A stretch of DNA of 64,000 bases, from NCBI GenBank assembly GCA_043765375.1, contig JAYUJH010000017.1, positions 62,001 through 126,000 on the forward strand, read 5' to 3'. The notes under the pieces were generated by a model that saw only the letters and a program-made list of their open reading frames with translations, was not told where the DNA came from and did no database searches. Positions within the stretch are counted from its first letter, which is position 1, and every line of letters starts with the position of its first letter. This stretch comes from JAYUJH01 sp043765375. Lineage in GTDB: Bacteria; Pseudomonadota; Alphaproteobacteria; Rickettsiales; UBA998. Below, in pieces: positions 51,059 to 59,982 of this stretch. Made by a program: the position numbers and the translations under genes.

Positions 51059-52963
51059 CTATATTTTCTGACCACCCAAAGCGGCATTAATTGCTTTATT
51101 CATGCGAGCCTCGGCAAATGGTTCAATTAAATGCTTCAAATTATCATGTGCGTCACTGATTAAATCACGCGTATCATTTGCTAAATGTTGCTTTAACGCA
51201 TCAATCGCTGCCAAAATAGCAATAGTTTCAGCGGGGTGCAGCAAGTCCGTGTCTGTTTGCATCGCTGATATAGTTTCTGCAATCGTCCTATTTGCATCAA
51301 CTTGCACCTCAATTAATAGCCGTTTGAGAATATCATCTCTGCCATGCTCCATGCTCTCAACAATCATGCGCTCTATTTCTACAATATCCAGACCGTAAGA
51401 TGGCGTAACTTGAACTTGTTGGGCAATTCCTGTAACGGTTTCAGTGGCGGAAACACTAAGCAAGCCGTTAGCATCAACCGTGAAAGTTACTTCAATGCGG
51501 GCAACTCCCGCAGGCATTGGTGGGATTCCTACCAACTCAAAGCGCGCGAGTGAACGGCATTGCTCCACTAATTCCCGCTCCCCTTGTATGACATGAATCT
51601 GCATGGCATTTTGTGAATTAGCGTAAGTGGTGAAAGTTTGCGTGGCGGTTGCGGGAATTGGCGAATTACGATAAATCACTTTTTCCACAATTCCACCCAT
51701 TGTTTCAAGCCCGAGTGAAAGCGGAACAACGTCTAGCAACAAATGTTGTGCGCCCATTTGCAAAGCGTGCGCTTGGATTGCTGCACCATAAGCAACCACT
51801 CGGTCTGGGTCTAGATTATCATAAATATTGCATGTGAAAAACTCACCAATCGCATTTTTCACCTGTTGCAAGCGGGTTGATCCACCAACTAGCACTACGC
51901 CATTCAGTTCATGCGGTGCAATTCCTGCATCGTTGAGTGCGCTGGTGCATAAAGCAAGGCTGCGTTCAATCAGCGGGTTGGCGAGATTATTTAATTCGGC
52001 AATCGTCAAAGTGAATTGCGCATTTGTGGCGGTTGTTGCATTATGCAATTGCTCTTTCAATGAGCGGGCAATGCGCAATAATTCGCCTTGGCTGAATGTT
52101 TGTTCGCCTGTATATTTATGTGTGAGATATTTCTCTTTAAGATGTTGGGCAATCGCTACATCTATATCATCGCCACCAAGTGCAGTATCCCCACAAGTTG
52201 CTAGCACTTGAAATACGCCATCTTCAAGGTTTAACACTGACACATCAAATGTTCCACCACCTAAATCATAGATAGCGTATAATCCGCTAATATTATTTTC
52301 CAACCCGTAAGCTAGGGCGGCAGCGGTTGGTTCATTAATTAGTCGCAACACCTCAAGCCCTGCAAGTTCAGCCGCTTGGCGGGTTGCATGACGAGCCGCA
52401 TCATCAAAATAAGCGGGGACGGTGATTACTGCTTGCGTGATGTTTTGTGCAAGTACATCGCAGGCAATTTGGCGCAAGTGAGCCAAAATATCAGCGGACA
52501 TGGTAATTGGATTTTTTGTGATTGATTTTTGTTCAACATGTGATGAGGTGGCGGGTGATGAGCTAGCTCGTAATAAGCTAGTGTGTGATGAGGTGGCATT
52601 CGGCAAGCTAAATGTTGGGATATTATCCCCCGTTGAAATCAAATAATCTTTGAGCATTGGCAGATAATTTGCAGTTTCATCAGCATTTTTACCCATCAAA
52701 CGTTTAATTGATTGCCATGGTAACATTTTCGCATCAGCTGCAAGTACAAATGCGGATTTACCAACATTTGCTTCGCCGTTTGCATCATAAAATAAGGCAG
52801 ATGGAATGATGCTATCACCATTTGCATCTTCCAGTGCGACGGGTTTTTCATTATGCAAATATGCAACCACAGAATTGGTTGTGCCTAGATCAATTCCCAC
52901 AGCGATTGAACGGTCATGCGGGTCGGGTGATTGGTCGGGTTCGTATATTTGTAATAAACTCAT
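51059..52963 (-). CDS. hscA: Hsp70-family Fe-S chaperone HscA
   Basis: Hsp70 that helps transfer Fe-S clusters from the IscU scaffold. It is 634 residues. The N-terminus MSLLQIYEPDQSPDP followed by AVGIDLGTTNSVVAYL is the HscA type, not DnaK. ATPase motifs are AVITVPAYFDDAARHATR, LRLINEPTAAALAYGLE and AIYDLGGGTFDVSVL, and VVLVGGSTRLQ is also present. The substrate domain follows from about residue 400. An insertion rich in Ser, Thr and Ala occupies about residues 121-148, with a 14-bp DNA repeat at 52539-52552 and 52584-52597. It is alone here; iscU, hscB and the isc ferredoxin are not in the window. Confidence 0.92.
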   Translation of the reverse strand: MSLLQIYEPDQSPDPHDRSIAVGIDLGTTNSVVAYLHNEKPVALEDANGDSIIPSALFYDANGEANVGKSAFVLAADAKMLPWQSIKRLMGKNADETANYLPMLKDYLISTGDNIPTFSLPNATSSHTSLLRASSSPATSSHVEQKSITKNPITMSADILAHLRQIACDVLAQNITQAVITVPAYFDDAARHATRQAAELAGLEVLRLINEPTAAALAYGLENNISGLYAIYDLGGGTFDVSVLNLEDGVFQVLATCGDTALGGDDIDVAIAQHLKEKYLTHKYTGEQTFSQGELLRIARSLKEQLHNATTATNAQFTLTIAELNNLANPLIERSLALCTSALNDAGIAPHELNGVVLVGGSTRLQQVKNAIGEFFTCNIYDNLDPDRVVAYGAAIQAHALQMGAQHLLLDVVPLSLGLETMGGIVEKVIYRNSPIPATATQTFTTYANSQNAMQIHVIQGERELVEQCRSLARFELVGIPPMPAGVARIEVTFTVDANGLLSVSATETVTGIAQQVQVTPSYGLDIVEIERMIVESMEHGRDDILKRLLIEVQVDANRTIAETISAMQTDTDLLHPAETIAILAAIDALKQHLANDTRDLISDAHDNLKHLIEPFAEARMNKAINAALGGQKI

Positions 52964-53092
52964 CGTTGGCTTTCAAAAATATCTGGAGGTTAGATTATGA
53001 AAACATACATACATATAAACGAATAATTACTCAAGTCTAATCGCCATAGAAACAAATCTATAAATTAATGGCAAAAATTAACTTTCAGAAAT

Positions 53093-53122
53093 TAGCCCTA
53101 AAAACTAGCCCTAAAAACTAGC
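53093..53122. repeat. 13-bp tandem repeat across the prepilin stop codon
   Basis: tagccctaaaaac occurs at 53093-53105 and 53106-53118, followed by a partial third copy tagc. The prepilin gene's stop (minus strand, 53111-53113) is inside it, so here too a short duplication sits at a gene end. Confidence 0.85.
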
Positions 53123-53971
53123 TTTGAATATCATAACACATTGTTTATCTTCCGCTTGCGAAATCTTATAAAATGGTGCTGTTACTGCAACGCATGTCGC
53201 AATATTTTTCACTAAAATATCACCCGTTGAAGGGATTGCATCATCAAACTTTTTATCCAACTCATAAGCTGAAACTGATGAAAGTGCTGCCCCGTGCGCC
53301 AAATTATCGCCCGCAACTTCCTCACCATAATGCAACACATGGCCATATGATACGCCACCAAAATAATCAGCGGGTATTGCACTGTCATTAATATATTTAA
53401 TATCAAAACCAAACTTGGCAAAATCACTATTTGGAATATTGATTCCCGCCAAGGCTTGGCTTGAACCTGCTGCTCCTGCTGCGCCATTCAGATTGCCTAT
53501 GATTAGCCCATCATTTTTGAGTTGTTGCCAAGCTCTAAATATTTCATAATTAGTTGTGGCATCAGACGCAACAAAGCCATCACCATTGCCGTTGCAAGTG
53601 GCATAAGGGATTGTGGTGCTAACATTGCTTGCGGGGGTGGCGCAATTTGCGGTGACTGTTGCATTATCATCAGCTCTCCCCCATATTTGCGTTGCGGTTG
53701 CCATATCACCTGCTAATGCTTCATATTTATCGCGAAACTTGCTCATTGCTTGAATATAGCTGGTGGCATTCACGGCAACAGAGCGGAGCTTTGAATTGGC
53801 AATCATATTTTGCCCAACCATAATTCCACCAACCATCAATGAAATAACAACTAGCACAATCGCTAATTCTATTAATGTAAAGCCTTGAATATGCCTTACG
53901 CTATATTCTCTGTTACTGCGAAAATATGTGGCTATTGGTTTTTTTTGCGTCATTTGAAAAAATATTTGCAT
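53111..53971 (-). CDS. Type IV prepilin/pseudopilin-like protein
   Basis: A 286-residue protein with a class III signal: a basic leader of about 29 residues, then GFTLIELAIVLVVISLMVGG with the Gly/Phe cleavage site and Glu at position 5 of the mature form. The rest is a globular pilin-like domain with NSKLRSVAVNATSYIQAMSKFRDKY, and four cysteines (ANCATP, YATCNGNGDG, ATCVAV, KQCVMIF) that may form disulfides. The leader cleavage implies a PilD-type peptidase, which is not in the window. The start may instead be the ATG at 53953 (MTQKKP). This is a different pilus type from the Tad genes at 23382-26488. Confidence 0.85.
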   Translation of the reverse strand: MQIFFQMTQKKPIATYFRSNREYSVRHIQGFTLIELAIVLVVISLMVGGIMVGQNMIANSKLRSVAVNATSYIQAMSKFRDKYEALAGDMATATQIWGRADDNATVTANCATPASNVSTTIPYATCNGNGDGFVASDATTNYEIFRAWQQLKNDGLIIGNLNGAAGAAGSSQALAGINIPNSDFAKFGFDIKYINDSAIPADYFGGVSYGHVLHYGEEVAGDNLAHGAALSSVSAYELDKKFDDAIPSTGDILVKNIATCVAVTAPFYKISQAEDKQCVMIFKASF

Positions 53972-54111
53972 AAATACTAGTAATTTTAATTATTAGATAA
54001 TATATTCAATTAATATAGTAGTAAAGTAAATAAGCATAAAACTATAATAAAATAGAATTAGACAAACACATAAGCAAAATTAAACACATAGGCAAAACTG
54101 GTTTCACATTT

Positions 54112-56508
54112 ATGATTGATTCGTTGCAAACAATAATTTCAGTATTGCCATTGCGTGATATTGTTGTCTTCCCCGGAATGGTTGTGCCATTATTTGTGGG
54201 GCGAGAGAAATCCGTCAAGGCGTTGGAGCATGTCGCAAGCCATGATAACCATATATTTTTGGTGACGCAAAAAGATGGTAGCCAAGATGAACCAACTCTA
54301 AATGATGTCTATGAAGTTGGAACAGTGGCGAGCATTTTGCAGCTGCTCCGCTTGCCAGATGGCACAGTTAAAGTGTTGGTGGAAGGGCGTTTTAGGGCAA
54401 AAATTGTTGAACCATTGTCGGAGGTGGATTTTTATCAAGCAACGATTGAGAAAATAAAAGATAAAGCGAAAGATACGCCCGAAATGAAGGCGTTGATACG
54501 TTCTTCAACTAGCCATTTTGAGGAATATGTTAAACTGAATAAAAAGATACAGCCAGAAACTTTGGGGGCGATTAACAAAATTAATAATCCATCTGCTTTG
54601 GCGGATACTATTGCATCGCATATGCAAATTGAAATTGCAGTCAAGCAAAAGATTTTGGAAATGCTGGAAGTTAGCGAGCGGTTGGAGTTTCTTTATGGGT
54701 TGATGGAAAGCGAAATTAGTGTGTTGAACACTGAGAAGCGTATCCGTGGGCGAGTGAAAAAGCAAATGGAGAAAACTCAACGTGAATATTATCTTAATGA
54801 GCAGTTGAAGGCGATTCAAAAAGAGCTTGGCGAGATTGAGGAAGGTAAGGACGAAATAAGCGAGTTGGAGGATAGGCTAAAGGCGGCGAAATTGCCGAAG
54901 GAAGCCGCCGAAAAAGCCAAGGCGGAAGTGAAAAAATTGCGAACAATGAGTATGATGTCAGCGGAAGCATCGGTAATTCGCAATTATCTTGATTGGTTGG
55001 CGACTTTGCCGTGGGAGAAGAAATCTCGCTTGGCAAGCGATGTTGGCAAGGCGGAGCTGATATTAGATGAAGATCATTACGGTTTGGAGAAGGTTAAAGA
55101 GCGCATTTTAGAATATTTGGCGGTGCAGCAACGCACCAAACAACTTAAAGGCCCAATCCTTTGCCTTGTTGGACCTCCAGGAGTGGGGAAAACTTCGCTT
55201 GCGAAATCAATTGCACGGGCGACTAATCGCCAATATATCAAGGTGTCACTCGGTGGGGTGCGTGATGAAGCTGAAATCAGGGGACATCGTCGGACGTATA
55301 TCGGGGCAATGCCTGGGAAAATCATTCAATCAATGAAAAAAGCTAAGGTGACAAACCCGCTAATTTTGCTTGATGAAATGGATAAACTGGGCAATGATTT
55401 TCGTGGTGACCCGTCGGCAGCGTTGTTGGAGGTGCTAGATCCTGAGCAAAACAAAGAGTTTGGGGATCACTTCCTTGAGGTGGATTATGACCTTTCAAAT
55501 GTGATGTTTATTGCAACGGCTAATAGCTTGAATATGCCACGACCATTGCTTGACCGCATGGAAATTATCCGCATTGCAGGTTATACGGAGGAAGAAAAAA
55601 TCAATATTGCACAAAAATATATGGTTGAGAAGCGGGCAACGGAGCATGGATTGCGCAAAGGCGAGTTCAGCATTGATGAATCCGCACTGCGTGATATTAT
55701 TCGTTATTATACTCGTGAAGCGGGTGTGCGCAAATTGGAGCAGCAAATATCCGCTTTGGCGAGAAAATCGGTGCGTAAATTGCTAACTTCTGAGCAGAAA
55801 TCGGTGCATATTACTGGTGAAAATCTTGGTGAATATCTCGGAGTTCGTCGCCATAGCTTTGGTTTGGCGGAGGCGGAAGATTTAGTCGGAATGACTACAG
55901 GGCTTGCTTACACTGAAGTGGGTGGTGATTTGCTGGTGATTGAATCAGTGACGATTGCAGGTAAGGGCAAAATTACCTACACGGGCAAACTAGGCGATGT
56001 GATGCAGGAATCCGTGCAAGCGGCTTATAGCTATATTCGTTCACGTGCTTGGGCATTTGGCATCACGGAGGCAATGTTGCGGGATCGTGACATTCATGTT
56101 CATGTGCCTGAAGGCGCAACTCCCAAAGATGGTCCATCGGCTGGCATTGCGATGTGTGTGACAATAGTTTCAGTGCTAACGGGCATACCAGTGCGTCATG
56201 ACGTGGCGATGACGGGAGAGGTGACTTTGCGGGGGCGAGTTCTGCCAATTGGTGGCTTGAAGGAGAAGTTGCTCGCAGCGTTGCGTGGGGGCATTACTAC
56301 TGTGTTAATACCTATGGAGAATGTCAAAGATTTGGAGGAAATCCCGCAAAATGTGAAAGACGGATTGGAGATTATTCCCGTTTCAAATGTTGATGAAGTG
56401 TTGTTTAATGCGCTTGCCAAACCATTAATTCCAATTGAGTGGGAAAAAACTCCCGAGATTGTTCCACCCAAGCCAAAATTGGAGGGGGAAGCCCTGATAA
56501 CTCATTAG
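54112..56508 (+). CDS. lon: ATP-dependent protease Lon
   Basis: Cytosolic AAA+ serine protease that removes misfolded proteins and selected regulators (in Caulobacter, CcrM and DnaA). It is 798 residues. The N-terminal substrate domain starts VLPLRDIVVFPGMVVPLF. Walker A is GPPGVGKTSLAKS (about residue 351), Walker B is LILLDEMDK, and the proteolytic domain has the catalytic Ser in PKDGPSAGIAM (about residue 675) and Lys in GGLKEKLLAA. An inverted repeat (aagccct at 56489-56495 with agggctt at 56507-56513) straddles the stop and might be a weak terminator, but no T run follows. Confidence 0.98.
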   Translation: MIDSLQTIISVLPLRDIVVFPGMVVPLFVGREKSVKALEHVASHDNHIFLVTQKDGSQDEPTLNDVYEVGTVASILQLLRLPDGTVKVLVEGRFRAKIVEPLSEVDFYQATIEKIKDKAKDTPEMKALIRSSTSHFEEYVKLNKKIQPETLGAINKINNPSALADTIASHMQIEIAVKQKILEMLEVSERLEFLYGLMESEISVLNTEKRIRGRVKKQMEKTQREYYLNEQLKAIQKELGEIEEGKDEISELEDRLKAAKLPKEAAEKAKAEVKKLRTMSMMSAEASVIRNYLDWLATLPWEKKSRLASDVGKAELILDEDHYGLEKVKERILEYLAVQQRTKQLKGPILCLVGPPGVGKTSLAKSIARATNRQYIKVSLGGVRDEAEIRGHRRTYIGAMPGKIIQSMKKAKVTNPLILLDEMDKLGNDFRGDPSAALLEVLDPEQNKEFGDHFLEVDYDLSNVMFIATANSLNMPRPLLDRMEIIRIAGYTEEEKINIAQKYMVEKRATEHGLRKGEFSIDESALRDIIRYYTREAGVRKLEQQISALARKSVRKLLTSEQKSVHITGENLGEYLGVRRHSFGLAEAEDLVGMTTGLAYTEVGGDLLVIESVTIAGKGKITYTGKLGDVMQESVQAAYSYIRSRAWAFGITEAMLRDRDIHVHVPEGATPKDGPSAGIAMCVTIVSVLTGIPVRHDVAMTGEVTLRGRVLPIGGLKEKLLAALRGGITTVLIPMENVKDLEEIPQNVKDGLEIIPVSNVDEVLFNALAKPLIPIEWEKTPEIVPPKPKLEGEALITH

Positions 56509-56602
56509 GGCTTTGATGGTTGGGAGTATTAATAAATACTTGCATTATCAGTTGCAATGGTTTAATTGGATTGCAGAGATTAACATTTAATGGAATAAAA
56601 TC

Positions 56603-57022
56603 ATGAAAGAACATACTTTTTCAATCATCAAACCAGATGCAACAGAGCGCAATTTAACAGGCAAAATTAACGGCTTGCTTGAAGAAAAGGGCTTTCGTAT
56701 TGTGGCACAAAAACGGGTGCATTTGAGCCGTATCCAAGCGGAAAAGTTCTATGAAGTTCATGCTGCTCGCCCGTTTTATGGTGAATTAGTGGAATATATG
56801 ATATCACAGCCAGTGATTGTGCAGGTGTTGGAAGCGGAAAATGCGGTGCTGAAATACCGTGAAGTGATGGGTGCAACCAACCCTAAAGATGCTGAAGCAG
56901 GCACAATTCGCAAATTATTTGGGGAATCTATTGAACGCAATTCGGTTCATGGTTCTGATAGCAAAGAGAATGCAGCAATTGAAATTGCCTTTTTCTTTAG
57001 CGGAACAGAAATAGTTGGATAG
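56603..57022 (+). CDS. ndk: Nucleoside diphosphate kinase
   Basis: Exchanges the terminal phosphate between nucleoside tri- and diphosphates. It is 139 residues, the usual size. SIIKPDATERNLTGKI is the N-terminal nucleotide-binding part, HAARPFYGELVEYMISQPV follows, and the phospho-His is in RNSVHGSDSKENA. The region is unremarkable otherwise. It lies 94 bases after lon and 55 before aceB on the same strand. Confidence 0.97.
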   Translation: MKEHTFSIIKPDATERNLTGKINGLLEEKGFRIVAQKRVHLSRIQAEKFYEVHAARPFYGELVEYMISQPVIVQVLEAENAVLKYREVMGATNPKDAEAGTIRKLFGESIERNSVHGSDSKENAAIEIAFFFSGTEIVG

Positions 57023-57077
57023 TAATAATGTAAATTACGAATGCTAATTTTATAGAAGTGAATTGGAGTTTTAAGTC

Positions 57078-58685
57078 ATGGGCGCAGCAGCAACTAACAT
57101 CAAGCATCAAAAATTGCAAATAACCAAGGCGGTTGCTTCAGAATATGCGCATATTTTTACAAATGACGCACTTGATTTTGTAGCAGAATTGATTGAACGA
57201 TTTGATGGAGAAAGATTACGTTTGCTTGCACTTAGAGTTGTTAGGCAAGCGGAGTTTGATGCAGGGGTTTTGCCAGATTTTCGTGAGGATACTGCGGATA
57301 TTCGCTCGGCAAATTGGCAGGTTGGTGCAATTCCAAAAGCGTTGCAAGATAGGCGAGTGGAGATAACAGGGCCTGCTGAACCGAAAATGATAATTAATGC
57401 GTTGAACTCGGGCGCAAAAGTCTTTATGGTGGATTTTGAAGATTCCTTAAGTCCAACTTGGGGGCGAGTAGCGGAGGGGCAAGCTGCACTTTATGATGCG
57501 GTGCGTCGCAAATTGCAATTCACTTCACCCGAGGGCAAGCAATATAAATTAGGTGAGCAGCTTGCCACTTTGATTGTTCGTCCACGTGGTTGGCACATGC
57601 CAGAGAAGCATGTATTATTTAATAATGCGCCGATTGCGGGGGCATTTTTAGATTTTGGCTTGTTTTTGTTCCATAATGGGACATATCAATTTGAACGTGG
57701 TGAAGGGCCTTTCTTTTATTTGCCGAAACTGGAGAATGCGCAGGAAGCAAAACTTTGGGCTGATATTTTCGCCTATGCACAAACTCGTGTTGGTTTGCCA
57801 GAAGGTAGCATTAAAGCGACGGTGTTGATTGAAACAATTCCCGCAGCATTTGAGATGGAAGAAATATTACATGCGTTGCGTGATAATGTGGTTGGTTTGA
57901 ATTGCGGGCGGTGGGATTATATTTTTAGTTTTATCAAAAAGTTCCATACTCGCCCCGATTTTGTGCTGCCAGACCGTGCGCAAGTGACAATGAATACGCA
58001 TTTCTTGAAATCATATTCGGAATTATTAATTAAGACTTGTCATAAACGTGGTGCATTTGCTATGGGTGGAATGGCTCCACAAATCCCAATCAAGGGTAAT
58101 GATGAAGCAAATGAAGCGGCGATGGCGAAGGTGCAAGCGGATAAATTGCGTGAAGTTTCATGGGGGCATGATGGCACTTGGGTGGCACACCCCGCATTAA
58201 TTCCATTTGCGATGGCAGTATTTAATGAGCACATGTCCACGCCGAACCAATTACATGTTAAACGTGATGAGGTGAACATTAAAGCGAGTGATTTGCTTAC
58301 AGTTCCAAGTGGCACAATCACCGAGGCTGGTTTGCGCAATAATGTGAATGTGTGCATACAATATATGGCGTGCTGGATGGCTGGAAATGGTTGCGTTCCG
58401 TTGTTTAATTTGATGGAAGATGCGGCAACTGCGGAGATTTCACGCACTCAATTATGGCAATGGACGCATCATGATGCGGGAGTTTTGGACGATGGACGCA
58501 ATATTGATGCGGCGTTTATTGAAATGGTAGTTGCGCAGGAATTGGAGACGATTAAGGCGCAATTAGGCGAGATAACATTCAATGCTGGTAATTATGTGAA
58601 AGCAGCGAAAATGTTGGAGGAGCAGACTTTGTCAGATACATATACCGAGTTTTTAACTCTACCCGCTTACGCCGCTTTAGCCTAA
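57078..58685 (+). CDS. aceB: Malate synthase A
   Basis: Condenses glyoxylate with acetyl-CoA in the glyoxylate bypass. It is 535 residues, the length of isoform A (isoform G is about 720). Landmarks are KVFMVDFEDSLSPTW (catalytic metal-binding Asp region), LPKLENAQEAKLW, LIETIPAAFEMEEIL, GLNCGRWDYIFSFIK and GTWVAHPALIP. The isocitrate lyase partner is not in the window. The ribosome site is ggag, at longer spacing. Palindromic repeat copy C follows 12 bases after the stop. Confidence 0.96.
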   Translation: MGAAATNIKHQKLQITKAVASEYAHIFTNDALDFVAELIERFDGERLRLLALRVVRQAEFDAGVLPDFREDTADIRSANWQVGAIPKALQDRRVEITGPAEPKMIINALNSGAKVFMVDFEDSLSPTWGRVAEGQAALYDAVRRKLQFTSPEGKQYKLGEQLATLIVRPRGWHMPEKHVLFNNAPIAGAFLDFGLFLFHNGTYQFERGEGPFFYLPKLENAQEAKLWADIFAYAQTRVGLPEGSIKATVLIETIPAAFEMEEILHALRDNVVGLNCGRWDYIFSFIKKFHTRPDFVLPDRAQVTMNTHFLKSYSELLIKTCHKRGAFAMGGMAPQIPIKGNDEANEAAMAKVQADKLREVSWGHDGTWVAHPALIPFAMAVFNEHMSTPNQLHVKRDEVNIKASDLLTVPSGTITEAGLRNNVNVCIQYMACWMAGNGCVPLFNLMEDAATAEISRTQLWQWTHHDAGVLDDGRNIDAAFIEMVVAQELETIKAQLGEITFNAGNYVKAAKMLEEQTLSDTYTEFLTLPAYAALA

Positions 58686-58697
58686 TTTTTTAACCTT

Positions 58698-58800
58698 GTT
58701 AAGTTCCGTTGTGTTCTCTACCATTGCTTATTGCTTATTGCTTATTGCTTATTGCAATATTGCTAGCGCATCAGCGGAATCGCAACAGAACATAGAATGA
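58698..58800 (-). repeat. Interspersed palindromic repeat, copy C, with 7-bp tandem array
   Basis: About 103 bases in the convergent gap between aceB and fdxA. The reverse complement carries ccgctgatgcgctagc near one end, which matches copy B, and gcaatggtagagaacac near the other, matching the CAAGCAACAGTAGAAA end of the family. Its centre holds 4.7 copies of attgctt (58723-58755), absent from the other copies. As with A and B, the ends are imperfect inverted repeats. It could also terminate transcription of the convergent genes. Confidence 0.75.
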
Positions 58801-58880
58801 TTAGAAAATATCAACAGCGATGTGTTTGAAATATAACACTCTGCCCTTAACTCACCAATTATTTTAACTCACTTTGATTT

Positions 58881-59207
58881 TCACCCTGCATTGGGGCTAA
58901 AATGGTGCAAAAACTTGTCTTTCACATCTTTGAAATGCACGGCATCAGCGGGGGCTGGCTTTTTTGTGACGATATTTGGCCAAATGCTAGCATATTCACG
59001 ATTGCGCTCCACCCAATCTATCACATCTTCGGATTCAACAACAATCGCCTCAACGGGACATTCTGGTTCACAAACACCGCAATCTATACATTCATCAGGG
59101 TGAATTACCAACATATTTTCACCCTCATAAAAACAATCAACGGGGCAGACTTCCACGCAATCGGTATATTTGCATTTGATACATGCTTCTGTGACAACGA
59201 ATGTCAT
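58881..59207 (-). CDS. fdxA: Seven-iron ferredoxin FdxA
   Basis: Soluble electron carrier with a [3Fe-4S] and a [4Fe-4S] cluster. It is 108 residues. Cysteines sit at 9, 12, 17, 21, 25, 40, 43, 46 and 50 in the FdxA order; by homology C9, C17 and C50 hold the 3Fe cluster and C21, C40, C43 and C46 the 4Fe cluster. The C-terminal extension ends VKDKFLHHFSPNAG, as in the FdxA group. The ATG overlaps the ccmC stop (ATGA), with the ribosome site aaggaga inside ccmC, so expression is tied to cytochrome c assembly. Partner enzymes are unknown. Confidence 0.93.
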   Translation of the reverse strand: MTFVVTEACIKCKYTDCVEVCPVDCFYEGENMLVIHPDECIDCGVCEPECPVEAIVVESEDVIDWVERNREYASIWPNIVTKKPAPADAVHFKDVKDKFLHHFSPNAG

Positions 59208-59917
59208 AATGTTCTCCTTAATCTGTTTGATTTGGCTTGCATCAAGGCGGTTTGCACCCGCAGACTCACCACAAAACCATAATATGCACTAAATCCTATA
59301 GCCATAATTAGCAACGGTGTCAACATGGAGGAATCAATCGCTGCCCCACCTGTGCGGATAACACTTGATGGTTGGTGTAAATTATTCCACCACTCCACTG
59401 AAAACTTGATTATGGGCAAATTAAGTGCACCAAACAAACAAAATATTGCACAATTGCGTTGCCGTTTGAAGTTGTAATCGGACTGACCCGCTAGCAACAT
59501 ATATGCGCTGATGATGATTAGCAAAATTAACATGGAGGTGAGGCGTGCGTCCCATACCCAATATGCACCCCAAGTTGGCTTACCCCAAAGTGAACCAGTG
59601 GCTAAAGTGATGGCGCACATCACCCAAGCGATTGGCGCACTATGACGGGCTAGCAAATCCGCTGCTGAATGTCGCCATATGAGGAAGCAAAAAGATGAAA
59701 TCGCCATGATGCTATATATCATCAAAGAACACCAAGCGGCGGGAACATGCACATACATAATGCGCACCGCCTCGCCTTGTTGATAATCAGGGGGGGAAGT
59801 GATTAACCCTAAATATAGCCCGATGCACAAGCAAATGGCGCATATTATGCCACAAAATAATTGTATTTTCCGCATTAATACTGAAAATCTTTTAATATTT
59901 GCAAAGTAATTAAACAT
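59204..59917 (-). CDS. ccmC: Heme exporter/handling protein CcmC
   Basis: Integral membrane protein that loads heme onto CcmE during cytochrome c maturation. It is 237 residues with six membrane segments. The tryptophan-rich heme loop is GKPTWGAYWVWDARLTSML, and the two external His lie in MYVHVPAAW (about residue 50) and in the later periplasmic loop VEWWNNLHQPSS. The rest of the ccm operon (ccmA, ccmB, ccmD, ccmE) is not adjacent, and fdxA takes the place after it. It is divergent from gshA, with about 65 bases between the starts. Confidence 0.94.
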   Translation of the reverse strand: MFNYFANIKRFSVLMRKIQLFCGIICAICLCIGLYLGLITSPPDYQQGEAVRIMYVHVPAAWCSLMIYSIMAISSFCFLIWRHSAADLLARHSAPIAWVMCAITLATGSLWGKPTWGAYWVWDARLTSMLILLIIISAYMLLAGQSDYNFKRQRNCAIFCLFGALNLPIIKFSVEWWNNLHQPSSVIRTGGAAIDSSMLTPLLIMAIGFSAYYGFVVSLRVQTALMQAKSNRLRRTL

Positions 59918-59982
59918 TGCATCAATTTATGCTATATCGTAGCTTGTGGCAAGTGCTATCAAGAATTAAGGAAAATATTTTC

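Noticed and set aside
56489..56513. Inverted repeat at the lon stop as a terminator
   Set aside because: Loop of 11 bases and no T run after it.
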